A stretch of 64,000 nt of DNA, taken from the NCBI RefSeq assembly GCF_019635465.1, contig NZ_JAHBZK010000003.1, positions 124,001 to 188,000 of the forward strand, written 5' to 3'. This document shows, piece by piece, positions 37,148 to 44,510 of this stretch. Both the position numbers and the translations under genes were made by a program. Numbering within the stretch: the stretch's first letter is position 1; every line of letters begins with the position of its first letter. The notes beneath the pieces were generated by a model. It did not search any database. It was not told where the DNA came from and saw nothing but the letters and a program-made list of their open reading frames with translations. The DNA is from Hydrogenophaga sp. Lineage in GTDB: Bacteria; Pseudomonadota; Gammaproteobacteria; Burkholderiales; Burkholderiaceae_C.

Positions 37148-37591
37148 ATGCCTAACCTCGCTCAAACGCTCAAACAAGAGATATCGCGCATCGCTCGCAA
37201 GGAGGTCCGAGAGGACATTGCGGCACTTCGCAAGGCCGTTACAGCCCATCGGTCTGAAATCGCCTCATTGAAGCGGACAGTCAAAGAGCTCGGCACTCAG
37301 CTCCGTTCGGCGCAGAAAGCAGCGAAGCGTGCCGCGCCTCAAGCTGTTGAGCAAATGGAAACGAGCAGGCCAGGGCGCAAGCGAAGCTTCAGTGCCGATC
37401 GACTAAAGGCGAAGCGCCAGGCTCTAGGGATGAGTCAGGCGCAGATGGCGCAACTCCTCGGCATTTCTTCTCTCAGCTTGTGGAAGTGGGAGTCCGGGCA
37501 GGTAAGTCCGCGCGCTTCAATGCTTGAGCGGTACTTTGTGGCGATGAACATGGGTAAGCGCGAGGCGTGGAACGTGATCGACGCCAACTGA
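37148..37591 (+). CDS. XRE-type helix-turn-helix protein with N-terminal coiled coil
   Basis: The 147-residue protein has an N-terminal charged coiled-coil segment ([56 protein letters not shown], about 8-62) and a C-terminal Cro/CI-type helix-turn-helix ([37 protein letters not shown], about 95-131). The coiled coil would make it a dimer or larger. It resembles phage- or island-borne regulators; its target may be the divergent gene or the island itself. No ribosome-binding evidence beyond a weak purine tract. Confidence 0.72.
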   Translation: MPNLAQTLKQEISRIARKEVREDIAALRKAVTAHRSEIASLKRTVKELGTQLRSAQKAAKRAAPQAVEQMETSRPGRKRSFSADRLKAKRQALGMSQAQMAQLLGISSLSLWKWESGQVSPRASMLERYFVAMNMGKREAWNVIDAN

Positions 37592-37613
37592 CCTCAACGT
37601 CGGCTTGCTCGCA

Positions 37614-37832
37614 CTAGACAGCGGATGCGGCACGGTTGTAGGCCAGCACAGTCAGGCTCACCTCCGTGCTCACGCCGTCCAGTCGCCTGGTCAGGAAGTG
37701 GGTGTGGCACATCCAGTGTTTGAAGGTCCCGAAGTCGTGCTCCACCGTGCGCCTGCGCACGCGCATGGCCTCTGGCATGCGATCCAGACACCGCTGGGCG
37801 GCCTCCAGCACATCCTCATGCTCCCAGCGGCT
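37614..37832 (-). pseudogene. IS1182-family transposase remnant (C-terminal end)
   Basis: The minus-strand frame ends with [65 protein letters not shown], the C-terminal signature of IS1182-type DDE transposases, including the glutamate region of VEHDFGT. Everything upstream is missing; the frame merges into unrelated sequence at about 37832. It is a dead fragment, broken by or joined to the IS3-type fragment beside it. Confidence 0.72.
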
Positions 37833-37847
37833 GATGCGCCTGTGGCC

Positions 37848-37997
37848 GACATGACCTACGTGCTCACCTGGACAGGGATCCTGTACCTGGCGGTGGTCAT
37901 CGACGTGTGGAGCCAGCGTGTGGTGGGTTGGTCCATGGGGGAGCGCATGACGGCCGACCTGGTGCTCTCGGCGCTCAACATGGCGCTGCTGGGCTAG
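37848..37997 (+). pseudogene. IS3-family transposase OrfB remnant (integrase core)
   Basis: The plus-strand frame encodes [47 protein letters not shown], the start of the rve integrase core of IS3-type OrfB with the first catalytic aspartate region (DMTYV) and the second ([13 protein letters not shown]). It has neither the N-terminal half nor the later glutamate region and ends in a stop 4 bp into the neighbouring gene. Dead fragment. Confidence 0.75.
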
Positions 37998-38617
37998 TCG
38001 TCTCCGCCAAGCTCCCAGAGATAGATATCGAAGACGCGTTCCGTGAACCACGGTCTTTGAACCAGGGCAAGCAATCGATCGTCATCCGGCGCGTCCGCAG
38101 GCAAGAATGCCCGAATCTTTGGAAGCCGTATTGCCGCATCGAGTATGGCTTGCTTGTTCTCCTTGTATGCCTTCTTCCAGGATTTGCAGTACGCGCCGTA
38201 GTCCCCCCGCCTTCCCTCGTGGCCAAACACATCTCTGAGCGCGTCGAACGCCCGAGCGTCATAGATGATCGGCTTGCGATTGGAGAGCCACAACAACTTT
38301 GAGGCTGCAGAGACGTTGTATCGAAATCCAGCCTTCTCATAGAAACGAGCAAGGGCCGACACCTTTTGTTCAACAGAAAGGCCGCTTTGTGCGCGCACTT
38401 CAAGAAGCTTGCCTCGCACGACCCTGGCTCTTGGCTCTTTGTCGAGTCCCCTGAAATTGCGCGCGATCATGAAGTAGCTCAGAGCGGCGCGAAGATAGTC
38501 AAGCTTCGGCTCGACCTGGCGAACTCTCAGATAGTGCGTCTGCTCCTTACGCAGCCATTGGTGAAGGTATCGCAATGCACAGTACTCAAACGTGTCTTTG
38601 CCCTGAGTTGATGCCAT
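37994..38617 (-). CDS. Hypothetical protein of the accessory island (207 residues)
   Basis: A 207-residue protein starting [46 protein letters not shown] and including [29 protein letters not shown] and [33 protein letters not shown]. It is mostly helical; the [17 protein letters not shown] stretch faintly recalls a helix-hairpin-helix DNA glycosylase-like pattern, but this is too weak to name a function. Its stop overlaps the IS3 remnant by four bases, so its 3' end may have been altered by that insertion. Repeat copy 2 lies 90 bp upstream. Confidence 0.6.
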   Translation of the reverse strand: MASTQGKDTFEYCALRYLHQWLRKEQTHYLRVRQVEPKLDYLRAALSYFMIARNFRGLDKEPRARVVRGKLLEVRAQSGLSVEQKVSALARFYEKAGFRYNVSAASKLLWLSNRKPIIYDARAFDALRDVFGHEGRRGDYGAYCKSWKKAYKENKQAILDAAIRLPKIRAFLPADAPDDDRLLALVQRPWFTERVFDIYLWELGGDD

Positions 38618-38706
38618 GTGGGTTGTTGCCGCTTGAGTTGAGTTTTACCCAAGTCCTTCGAAATCCTGCTTGGGTGCCATCGTGAATCAATGGGCGCATT
38701 GTGGAG

Positions 38707-38740
38707 CCCCGCTTCTGCTCGATGGCAGGGATACTAACGC
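38707..38740 (+). repeat. Island repeat, copy 2 (degenerate)
   Basis: GCCCCGCTTCTGCTCGATGG and the following CAGGGATACTAACG match the copy at 40655 at about 23 of 34 aligned positions, including the CCGCTTCTG, CGA, GGCAG and AT-CTA blocks. It lies 90 bp upstream of the gene starting at 38617, in the same relative orientation as the other copies. Confidence 0.45.
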
Positions 38741-38782
38741 AGGCCTATGGAGGCAGGGACTGCGGTCATCAAGCGCCGACCT

Positions 38783-38884
38783 GCCAATGACAAAGCTCCC
38801 AGCAGATTGCGCTGCATGGGGGCTTGTTCAATGTTTTCAGGCGAACGCGATTTGCTCGCGTGTGGCCAGGTGTTCAGCGACCAC
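38783..38884 (-). repeat. 102-bp direct repeat, copy A
   Basis: Starting GCCAATGACAAAGCTCCCAG and ending CAGCGACCAC on the plus strand, this segment equals 39782-39883 without gaps and with 14 mismatches (88 of 102). Read on the minus strand it contains a frame ending VVAEHLATREQIAFA-stop, then a GCAG/CTGC hairpin followed by GGGAGCTTTG, which looks like a terminator. It lies just downstream of the gene at 39001-39627. Confidence 0.75.
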
Positions 38885-39000
38885 AGCGAACCCGGCGCGC
38901 TCAATGCTCGACAGGTTCTTCATCGCCAGCTTGACGATCCGTTGCGCGTCTTGCGAAATGGCGCTCGAAATGTGTTCGAAGGCCTTCGAAAGCAAGATGG

Positions 39001-39627
39001 CTAGAACTTGGCGCTCTCCTTTGCTTTCTTTGCATCCTCTTCGAGCCGTTTCTTCCTTTGGCTTGCCTCGTCCGCGGCTTTTACCTGCTGCGCTAGGCGG
39101 TTTAACGTGGGAGAGGAGTATTCGATCTCAACGACCCGCGCTTTGAGTTCTCTGTTATCTAGGACGGTGATCTCCAGCGTCTCATCGGGGGAGTATCCCC
39201 ATCCGTACTTCGTTCGAATGCTGCCATCGCGACCTCTCTCCAGATGGCGCCCCTTGCCATACTTGCGCTTAACAAGACTCTCAATCTCCTGAATCTGATC
39301 GCCCATTGATAGAGGGTTAGGGATAAACTGCAGTCTGACGCCCACCAGTCGCGAGTCTACAAATTGCGCACTTCCCGTGAACGGCAGATCGGATATCACG
39401 CCTTTGAAAGCGACCACGAACCTGCCCCTCGTCTTGTCGAATTCGAAATATTTGTCGAGGCTGTAGCCGGCGGCCTTGATCTTCTGTTCTGCCTGGTCTC
39501 GGTTGTCGCCCCAAGCAAGGTTGGAAAAGCTGTACTTCTGAGCCGCGTGTGCGCGCGCGAGCGATCCCGATAGGACAGCCGCCAAGAGTAGCGATCTCCT
39601 CTTGATTCCCCACCGGTGGGTTGGCAT
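39001..39627 (-). CDS. Secreted hypothetical protein of the accessory island
   Basis: From the ATG at 39627 the product is 208 residues with a signal peptide (MPTHRWGIKRRSLLLAAVLSGSLARAHA, cleavage near 28), a beta-rich central domain (YSFSNLAWGDNRDQAEQKIKAAGYSLDKYFEFD, FKGVISDLPFTGSAQFVDSRLVGVRLQF) and a charged coiled C-terminus (QVKAADEASQRKKRLEEDAKKAKESAKF). The WGD-starting module resembles small periplasmic proteins of unknown role. It is framed by the two copies of the 102-bp repeat, like a cassette. The longer frame to 39711 precedes the signal peptide. Confidence 0.65.
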   Translation of the reverse strand: MPTHRWGIKRRSLLLAAVLSGSLARAHAAQKYSFSNLAWGDNRDQAEQKIKAAGYSLDKYFEFDKTRGRFVVAFKGVISDLPFTGSAQFVDSRLVGVRLQFIPNPLSMGDQIQEIESLVKRKYGKGRHLERGRDGSIRTKYGWGYSPDETLEITVLDNRELKARVVEIEYSSPTLNRLAQQVKAADEASQRKKRLEEDAKKAKESAKF

Positions 39628-39729
39628 CGATTTGGCCCTTTCGTAGGTGAACTGAGTCCCTATGCTCAATGGCTGCGCGCAGCGGGCGCGCATTGCTCGC
39701 ACGGGGAACATGCTATTCGATCTGATCCT

Positions 39730-39993
39730 CTACTCGGTACAGATGTTGGGTGAACCGTTCGCATGGAATGGCTTGCAGTTCGCCAATGAAAAAGCCCCCA
39801 GCAGATTGCTCTGCGTCGGGGTTTGTTCAATGGTTTCAGGCGAACGCGTGTCGCTCGCGTCCAGCCAGGTGATCAGCGACCACAGGGGTTGCGTAGCGGC
39901 CGTCGCGACACTGGCCAGCAGGACTTTGAGGCGACGCTCGAACACCAGGTGCGCGATGAACAGAAGGCCGAGCGCCCCGGCGAAAGCCGCCAT
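39730..39993 (-). CDS. Possible small membrane protein or truncated remnant
   Basis: From the first ATG (39993) the frame gives 87 residues beginning MAAFAGALGLLFIAHLVFERRLKVLLASVATAATQPLWSLITWL, that is two hydrophobic segments. The same frame is open upstream to 40101 and adds a third hydrophobic segment (IFFAIGCSLLSWSILLLFTVGPLSA) but no ATG, GTG or TTG, which suggests a gene that lost its 5' end. Its C-terminal part is the 102-bp repeat; in the other copy most differences change the amino acid, so this frame is probably not under selection there. Confidence 0.3.
   Translation of the reverse strand: MAAFAGALGLLFIAHLVFERRLKVLLASVATAATQPLWSLITWLDASDTRSPETIEQTPTQSNLLGAFSLANCKPFHANGSPNICTE
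39782..39883 (-). repeat. 102-bp direct repeat, copy B
   Basis: Second copy of the segment at 38783-38884, same orientation, 88 of 102 identical. On the minus strand it includes CGACGCAG-AGCAAT-CTGCTGGGG followed by GCTTTTTC, a terminator-like hairpin better formed than in copy A. It lies 155 bp upstream of the gene starting at 39627. Confidence 0.75.
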
Positions 39994-40156
39994 GGCCGAC
40001 AGCGGGCCGACCGTGAAAAGCAGAAGGATGCTCCAGGACAGGAGCGAGCAGCCAATCGCGAAGAAGATTTCGCGCCCAGCGCGTATGGGGTGACAACCGA
40101 CTTAACAGCGCCGGACGTCTTCTACCCCCGAAAGCGAATGCTTCCACACTGACCAA

Positions 40157-40197
40157 AACGCCCGCTTCGGGCCGATGTCCGCCATGCTTGCTGAGGC
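40157..40197 (+). repeat. Island repeat, copy 3
   Basis: AACGCCCGCTTCGGGCCGAT and the following GTCCGCCATGCTTGCTGAGGC match the reverse complement of copy 1 at about 34 of 41 positions. It lies after the 3' end of the HEAT-repeat gene and upstream of the gene starting at 39627. Confidence 0.65.
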
Positions 40198-40248
40198 CGA
40201 GCTGGGCCGTAGGGGAGGCGGCATAGGCAAGGTGGAGGCGTGCCCCAT

Positions 40249-40641
40249 CTAGTCGCAGAACTCCAAGAGCCAAAGTGCATGGGCCTTTATGGACCCTTCC
40301 GCTCGCGGTATCAAATTCGTCAATGCAGCTCTTGTTTCAGCGTGCAGTTCAGGTATCTCAAGCAATGCGGCAGTGAATCCGTCATTGTCGAGACCCTCGT
40401 CGAACCCTCGCTGGTACGCAGCAAGTAGCTCTGCAATGACCTGCGGGCCAAGCAATTCAGCCAGAGGCCAAGCGGCTGCTTCTCGAACAAAAAAGTTCGG
40501 ATGCTTGAGCAGTTCGAGAAGGCGTGGGGCATCTTCGATCAGGGCTGCAGCGTGTAGTCGCTCGCACGCCATAACTGCGATCGGAACATCTCGACTTTGG
40601 AGCTCCGCTTCAATCTCGCACCACGTGTGCTCATCGAGCAT
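40249..40641 (-). CDS. HEAT-repeat-like protein of the accessory island
   Basis: A 130-residue protein of paired helices typical of HEAT/armadillo repeats: DVPIAVMACERLHAAALIEDAPRLLELLKHPNFFVREAAAWPLAELLGPQVIAELLAAYQRGFDEGLDNDGFTAALLEIPELHAETRAALTNLI. Such modules bind other proteins, or sit beside phycobilin-lyase-like domains; no enzyme motif is seen. The gene lies between island repeat copies 3 and 4, with copy 4 ending 16 bp before its start codon. Confidence 0.7.
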   Translation of the reverse strand: MLDEHTWCEIEAELQSRDVPIAVMACERLHAAALIEDAPRLLELLKHPNFFVREAAAWPLAELLGPQVIAELLAAYQRGFDEGLDNDGFTAALLEIPELHAETRAALTNLIPRAEGSIKAHALWLLEFCD

Positions 40642-40656
40642 CGCTTCTCACCCCCT

Positions 40657-40692
40657 ATGTCCGCTTCTGGCCGAAGGCAGTCATCCTAGCCC
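40657..40692 (+). repeat. Island repeat, copy 4 (right edge)
   Basis: ATGTCCGCTTCTGGCCGAAG and the following GCAGTCATCCTAGCCC are the inverted counterpart of copy 1 at 35851-35886 (31 of 36 identical). Together copies 1 and 4 bracket the lower-GC accessory genes; chromosome-like coding resumes about 26 bp later. Confidence 0.7.
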
Positions 40693-40717
40693 AGCCCCCT
40701 CCGCCAGCCCATCAACC

Positions 40718-41194
40718 TCACCGCGGCGAACGCTCGCCCGCTTTGCGCACCCCGCTAAGGTGGGGCGGTCTGGCCCGCGGCAGGTCGGGCAGGTGCTGGT
40801 GGGGCAGGGTGGTGGGTGCATGGCCTGTGGCCAGCCACTCGTCGTAGAAGGCGATCTTGCCGTCGATGAGGGCGAGTGCCTGAACCCATTGGGCGATGGT
40901 GGCCTGGGCGCGTTCCTTGTGTGCCTGCAGCAGTGCCTTGCGTTGGCGCAGGCTGCCTTTGCCCTGCCGCACCAGCGTCGTGTACTCGCGCATGTCTGCG
41001 ATGGACATGCCGGTGCAGCGCAGACGGTCCATCAGGTCCAGCCAGTCCAGGTGCATGGGGTGGTAGACGCGCCGGCCCGCTGCGTCGCGCGCCACGCCAG
41101 GCATCAGCCCTTGCGACTCGTACCAGCGGATGGTGTGCACGCTGCGCTGGCTGCGCGCTGCCAGTTCGCCGATGCGCAAACCCGCCTCGCTCAT
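40718..41194 (-). CDS. MerR-family transcriptional regulator
   Basis: The 158-residue protein starts MSEAGLRIGELAARSQRSVHTIRWYESQGLMPGVARDAAGRRVYHPMHLDWLDLMDRLRCTGMSIADMREYTTLV, the MerR winged helix with its RWYE and GRRVY signatures, followed by the dimerisation coiled coil (LRQRKALLQAHKERAQATIAQWVQALALIDGKIAFYDEWLA). No metal-binding cysteines are seen, so it belongs to the group that responds to small organic effectors or redox. Its ATG overlaps the stop of the upstream SnoaL-like gene (ATGA). Confidence 0.88.
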   Translation of the reverse strand: MSEAGLRIGELAARSQRSVHTIRWYESQGLMPGVARDAAGRRVYHPMHLDWLDLMDRLRCTGMSIADMREYTTLVRQGKGSLRQRKALLQAHKERAQATIAQWVQALALIDGKIAFYDEWLATGHAPTTLPHQHLPDLPRARPPHLSGVRKAGERSPR

Positions 41195-41601
41195 GTGCCT
41201 GTCCTTTCTGGCGGGGTCAGAACCGCTTCGGCCAGCGCGGTGTCCATGTACTCGGTCAGTTCCTTGAGTTGCCCGCCTTCCAGGCGGCAGACGTAGCAGT
41301 ACTGGTTGTTGTAGGGCTGGCCGGCCTTGGTGGTCACGCGGCCCTGGCATTCGACCACCACGTGCTCGCCCTCCGCAATGAAGCGCGAGGCGGTGTTGGT
41401 GTAGCGCTCGGCGAATTGCGCCAGCAGGGGCGCGAGCAGTTCGTCGCGCACCGCGCGCTTGCCGCGGTACGTGCCCCGCCAGGGGCCGATGCTTTTGAAA
41501 GTCCAGCAGAAGTCGTCGGCCATGGCGTCCACGAATGGCCGGCCGTCGCCCTGGGCGAGCGCTGAAAGAATCGATTGCATGAGGGCTTTGTTCGCTTGCA
41601 T
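41191..41601 (-). CDS. SnoaL-like (NTF2-fold) protein
   Basis: The 136-residue protein shows the SnoaL/NTF2 pattern: MQANKALMQSILSALAQGDGRPFVDAMADDFCWTFKSIGPWRGTYRGKRAVRDELLAPLLAQFAERYTNTASRFIAEGEHVVVECQGRVTTKAGQPYNNQYCYVCRLEGGQLKELTEYMDT. The fold forms a pocket used by isomerases, cyclases or binding proteins; no certain active-site residues can be named. Translationally coupled to the MerR gene, which probably regulates it. The start at 41601 is chosen because the extension upstream is unlike the family. Confidence 0.84.
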   Translation of the reverse strand: MQANKALMQSILSALAQGDGRPFVDAMADDFCWTFKSIGPWRGTYRGKRAVRDELLAPLLAQFAERYTNTASRFIAEGEHVVVECQGRVTTKAGQPYNNQYCYVCRLEGGQLKELTEYMDTALAEAVLTPPERTGT

Positions 41602-41703
41602 GGTGCATCTCCAGTCGTCACAGGTTCGGGGACACCCATTGGGCAAGCTGGAGTGCACTCTATGTCAATAGGCGGCGCTGCGGTGGCCCTGCCGACCAGG
41701 GTC

Positions 41704-42723
41704 TCACGCCTGCGCGAGCGGGTTGAATGCCGTGGGTGCGGCCGAGGCCCGGCGCCCTTTGCGGCCCGCCAGCGGGCAATCCGCAAAACAGCTTACGGTC
41801 TTGCCGCTGTCGGCCTTGCGCGCCAGTTCGTCGGGAATCGCCTGAGCCAGCCATTGCATCAGTAGGCGCACGCGCGCGTTGCCACGCACATCGGGGTGGT
41901 GCAGCAGCCACAGGCCCATGGACTGGCCTTCGATTGGCGGGGTGATGCGCACCAGGCCCGGCTCCTGCGCGGCGGCGAACATCGGCAGCACGACCGCGCC
42001 GATGCCGGCGGCGCCGGCCTTCAGCATGGCCGGCAGCGAGTCGGCCTTCATGCGGGGACGCACCTCGGGCAGCGCCTTCACGAACCATTGCGCAATGCCG
42101 GTGTAGGCGATGCGTTCGTCAAAGCCGATCCACGGCAGGGTCTGCAGCACCGGTTGCACGTCGCTGCGGCGCGGCAGCAGCGAGCGCGCGGCGTAGATGG
42201 CGTAGCGCAGCTCCCCGACCGGTCGCCCCACCATCGAATCGGGTGGACGGGCGGTGGCCCGCAAGGCCAGGTCGGCTTCGCGCCGCGTCAGATCGACCGC
42301 GCGGTTGGACACGTCGGCTTCGATCTCCACGCCGGGGTGCGCCGCCAGAAAGCGCTGCAGCAGCGCTGGCAACAGGTAGCCCGCCAGCATCTCGCTGGTG
42401 GCCAGGCGGATCACGCCTTCCACGCGGGCGTCCGAGCCGCTGATGGCGCGTTCGGCCGACAGGGCCGCGGCTTCCATCTCGGCGGCCGCGGCCGCCACCG
42501 CCTCGCCTTGCAGGTTGGGCCGCCACCCGGCGCGCGAGCGCTCGAAGAGCTTGGCGCCGGCGCGCGCCTCGACCTCTTCGATGCGACGGAACACGGTGGA
42601 GTGACGCAGCGCGAGGTCGCGGGCTGCGCCGTTGAGGCTGCCTGCGCGGGCCACGGCCAGCACCATGCGCAGGTCGTTCCAATCCAGCGTGCTTGTGCGA
42701 CTGTGCAAACTCTTTTTGCCCAC
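41704..42723 (-). CDS. LysR-family regulator
   Basis: The 339-residue protein has helix-turn-helix LDWNDLRMVLAVARAGSLNGAARDLALRHSTVFRRIEEVEARAGAKLFERSRAGWRPNLQGEAV and a standard effector domain (GVIRLATSEMLAGYLLPALLQRFLAAHPGVEIEADVSNRAVDLTRREADLALRATARPPDSMVGRPVGELRYAIYAA). The start is a GTG at 42723, with AAGGAA upstream as ribosome site. Divergent from an SDR gene with 67 bp between, so it probably controls that gene. Confidence 0.86.
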   Translation of the reverse strand: MGKKSLHSRTSTLDWNDLRMVLAVARAGSLNGAARDLALRHSTVFRRIEEVEARAGAKLFERSRAGWRPNLQGEAVAAAAAEMEAAALSAERAISGSDARVEGVIRLATSEMLAGYLLPALLQRFLAAHPGVEIEADVSNRAVDLTRREADLALRATARPPDSMVGRPVGELRYAIYAARSLLPRRSDVQPVLQTLPWIGFDERIAYTGIAQWFVKALPEVRPRMKADSLPAMLKAGAAGIGAVVLPMFAAAQEPGLVRITPPIEGQSMGLWLLHHPDVRGNARVRLLMQWLAQAIPDELARKADSGKTVSCFADCPLAGRKGRRASAAPTAFNPLAQA

Positions 42724-42790
42724 TTTCGGAATTTCCTTGTTCAGATCGACAACCCATCATAGGCGCACCTCAACACACAGGACGTCGAAC

Positions 42791-43540
42791 ATGAACCGCT
42801 TCACACACAAAACCCTGCTTGTCACCGGTGGCACCAGTGGCATCGGCCTGGCCACGGCGCAACGCCTCGCGGACGAAGGCGCGCACGTCATCGTCACCGG
42901 CTCGCGGCCGTCGTCGCTGGACGCTGCCCGTGGCGTGCTGGGCGAGCGCGCCCACTACCTGCTCAACGACGCGGGCGACCCCGCCGCCGCACAGGCCCTG
43001 ACCGCGGCCGTCCAGGCGATCACACCGCAGCTGGACGGCGCCTTCTTCAATGCCGGCTTTGGTCGCTTCCAGTCGCTGGAAGACGTGACGGCCGAGGAGT
43101 TCGATGCCCAGTACGCGGTCAACGTGCGTGGCCCGTTGCTGCAGGCGCGTGCCTTGTCGCCCTTGCTGGCCGACGGCGCCGCGCTGCTGCTCAACACCTC
43201 GGTGGCGCGCGAGAAGGGCTTTGGCTCGATGGCGATCTACGCCTCCACCAAGGGCGCAGTGCGCACCCTGACCCGCGTCCTGGCGCGCGAACTGGCGCCG
43301 CGCCACATCCGAGTCAATGCGGTGAGCCCCGGCCCCATCGAAACCGCCTTCTTCGACCGCACGGGCATGCCCGCCACGGCGGTGGCCGAGTTCGGTCAGG
43401 CCGTGTTGCAGCAGGTGCCGCTGGGCCGCTTCGGCAGGCCCGACGAGGTGGCGGCGGTGGCGGCCTTCCTGCTCTCGAATGACGCCTCATTCGTTACCGG
43501 TGCCGAGTACGTGGTGGACGGTGGTATCGCGCAGCTCTGA
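42791..43540 (+). CDS. Short-chain dehydrogenase/reductase
   Basis: The 249-residue protein has the classical SDR layout: TGGTSGIG nucleotide site, FFNAGFG, the catalytic Ser-Tyr-Lys set (S in NTSVAREKG, Y and K in YASTK), NAVSPGPIETAFF and the terminal SFVTGAEYVVDGG. It oxidises or reduces an alcohol or carbonyl group with NAD(P)(H). The substrate is not predictable; the divergent LysR gene is its likely regulator. The ATG at 42791 is chosen because the frame upstream of it is a shadow of the LysR gene. Confidence 0.9.
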   Translation: MNRFTHKTLLVTGGTSGIGLATAQRLADEGAHVIVTGSRPSSLDAARGVLGERAHYLLNDAGDPAAAQALTAAVQAITPQLDGAFFNAGFGRFQSLEDVTAEEFDAQYAVNVRGPLLQARALSPLLADGAALLLNTSVAREKGFGSMAIYASTKGAVRTLTRVLARELAPRHIRVNAVSPGPIETAFFDRTGMPATAVAEFGQAVLQQVPLGRFGRPDEVAAVAAFLLSNDASFVTGAEYVVDGGIAQL

Positions 43541-43553
43541 GGTGCGCGGCGGC

Positions 43554-44510
43554 TCAGGCCTGCGGCAACAACTTCCCCGCCATCGCCGCCGCCGCCGTGC
43601 GCGTCTCCACGCCGAGCTTTTCGAACACGTGCTCCAGGTGCTTGTTCACGGTGCGGTGGCTCATGCCGAGGATGTCGGCGATGTCGCGGTTGGTCTTGCC
43701 CTTGGCCAGCCACGACAGCACCTCGGTCTCGCGCGGGGTGAGGGCGATGTCGCGCAGGTGTTGGGCGTTGATGTTGTCGGCCGGGGCGAGGTTGAGCACC
43801 AGCATCGACTCGCCCAGACCGCCCTGGCCGAGGTTGCGCGCATGCAACCGCCCCTGGCCCAGGCCGACGCCGGCCATGCTCTCGCGACGCGCCTTGCTCA
43901 GCCACTGGGCGGCGCGTTCGCGTGCGGCGGCGTCGGTGCCGAAGGCCTGCTCCAGCCACACCATGGCCTGGGGCGAACGCCAGGCCACGCGGCCCAGCGA
44001 GTCGAGCAGCACCGTGCCCATGCCGGCCACGTCCACCGCCTCCTGGGCCAAGCGTGCCACGCGGGCGTTGCGCACGTGGGTGGCCAGGCGGGCCATCACC
44101 TCGGGGATGCGCAGCGGCTTGACCACATAGTCCACGCCGCCACTGGCAAAGCCGCGCAGGATCTGTTCGCTCTCGGACAGGCCGGTCATGAACACCACCG
44201 GCACGTGCGACCACGCAGGCGTGGCCTTGATGCGCTCGCACAGGTCGAAGCCGTCCATGCCGGGCATCACCGCGTCCAGCAGCACACCGTCGGGGATGGC
44301 CACTTCAAAGCGTTCGATGGCTTCCTGCGCGTCGCGCGCGGCCATCACCACGTAGCCCTCGGCCACCAGCGCGTCGCCCAGCATGCGCAGGGTGTCGAGC
44401 GAGTCGTCCACCACCAGGATCACCGGCTGGGCGACGCCGGTGGACGCACTGGCCGATGTTGTGCCGGTGGGGGCGGTCGGGGTCTCAGACGAGGGTGTCA
44501 TCGTCGGCAT
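43554..44510 (-). CDS. LuxR-type response regulator of the amide/urea regulon
   Basis: The 318-residue protein has an N-terminal low-complexity linker, a receiver domain ([24 protein letters not shown], phosphoacceptor D79 in [41 protein letters not shown]), a middle region with [28 protein letters not shown] that resembles a short PAS-like module, and a LuxR helix-turn-helix ([51 protein letters not shown]). Its start overlaps the 3' end of the kinase gene by 26 bp, so the pair is coupled. Probable binding sites are the TACGT-N6-AC motifs at 48014 and 55298. Confidence 0.88.
   Translation of the reverse strand: MPTMTPSSETPTAPTGTTSASASTGVAQPVILVVDDSLDTLRMLGDALVAEGYVVMAARDAQEAIERFEVAIPDGVLLDAVMPGMDGFDLCERIKATPAWSHVPVVFMTGLSESEQILRGFASGGVDYVVKPLRIPEVMARLATHVRNARVARLAQEAVDVAGMGTVLLDSLGRVAWRSPQAMVWLEQAFGTDAAARERAAQWLSKARRESMAGVGLGQGRLHARNLGQGGLGESMLVLNLAPADNINAQHLRDIALTPRETEVLSWLAKGKTNRDIADILGMSHRTVNKHLEHVFEKLGVETRTAAAAMAGKLLPQA

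Larger units (their letters stand above)
38618..39000. other. Island intergenic region holding two repeat elements
   Basis: No complete gene is supported in these 383 bp. They contain the degenerate island repeat copy 2 (38707-38740) and copy A of the 102-bp duplication (38783-38884). Confidence 0.5.
39628..40248. other. Island intergenic region with repeats and a possible membrane-protein remnant
   Basis: These 621 bp hold copy B of the 102-bp duplication, island repeat copy 3 and a minus-strand open frame (39730-40101) rich in hydrophobic residues but lacking a start codon in its first 36 codons. No other gene is supported. Confidence 0.5.

Noticed and set aside
35851-40692. A chromosomal integron cassette array
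   Set aside because: The geometry is similar, but the repeats lack the paired RYYYAAC and GTTRRRY core sites and no integrase gene is in the window, so I report only cassette-like repeats.
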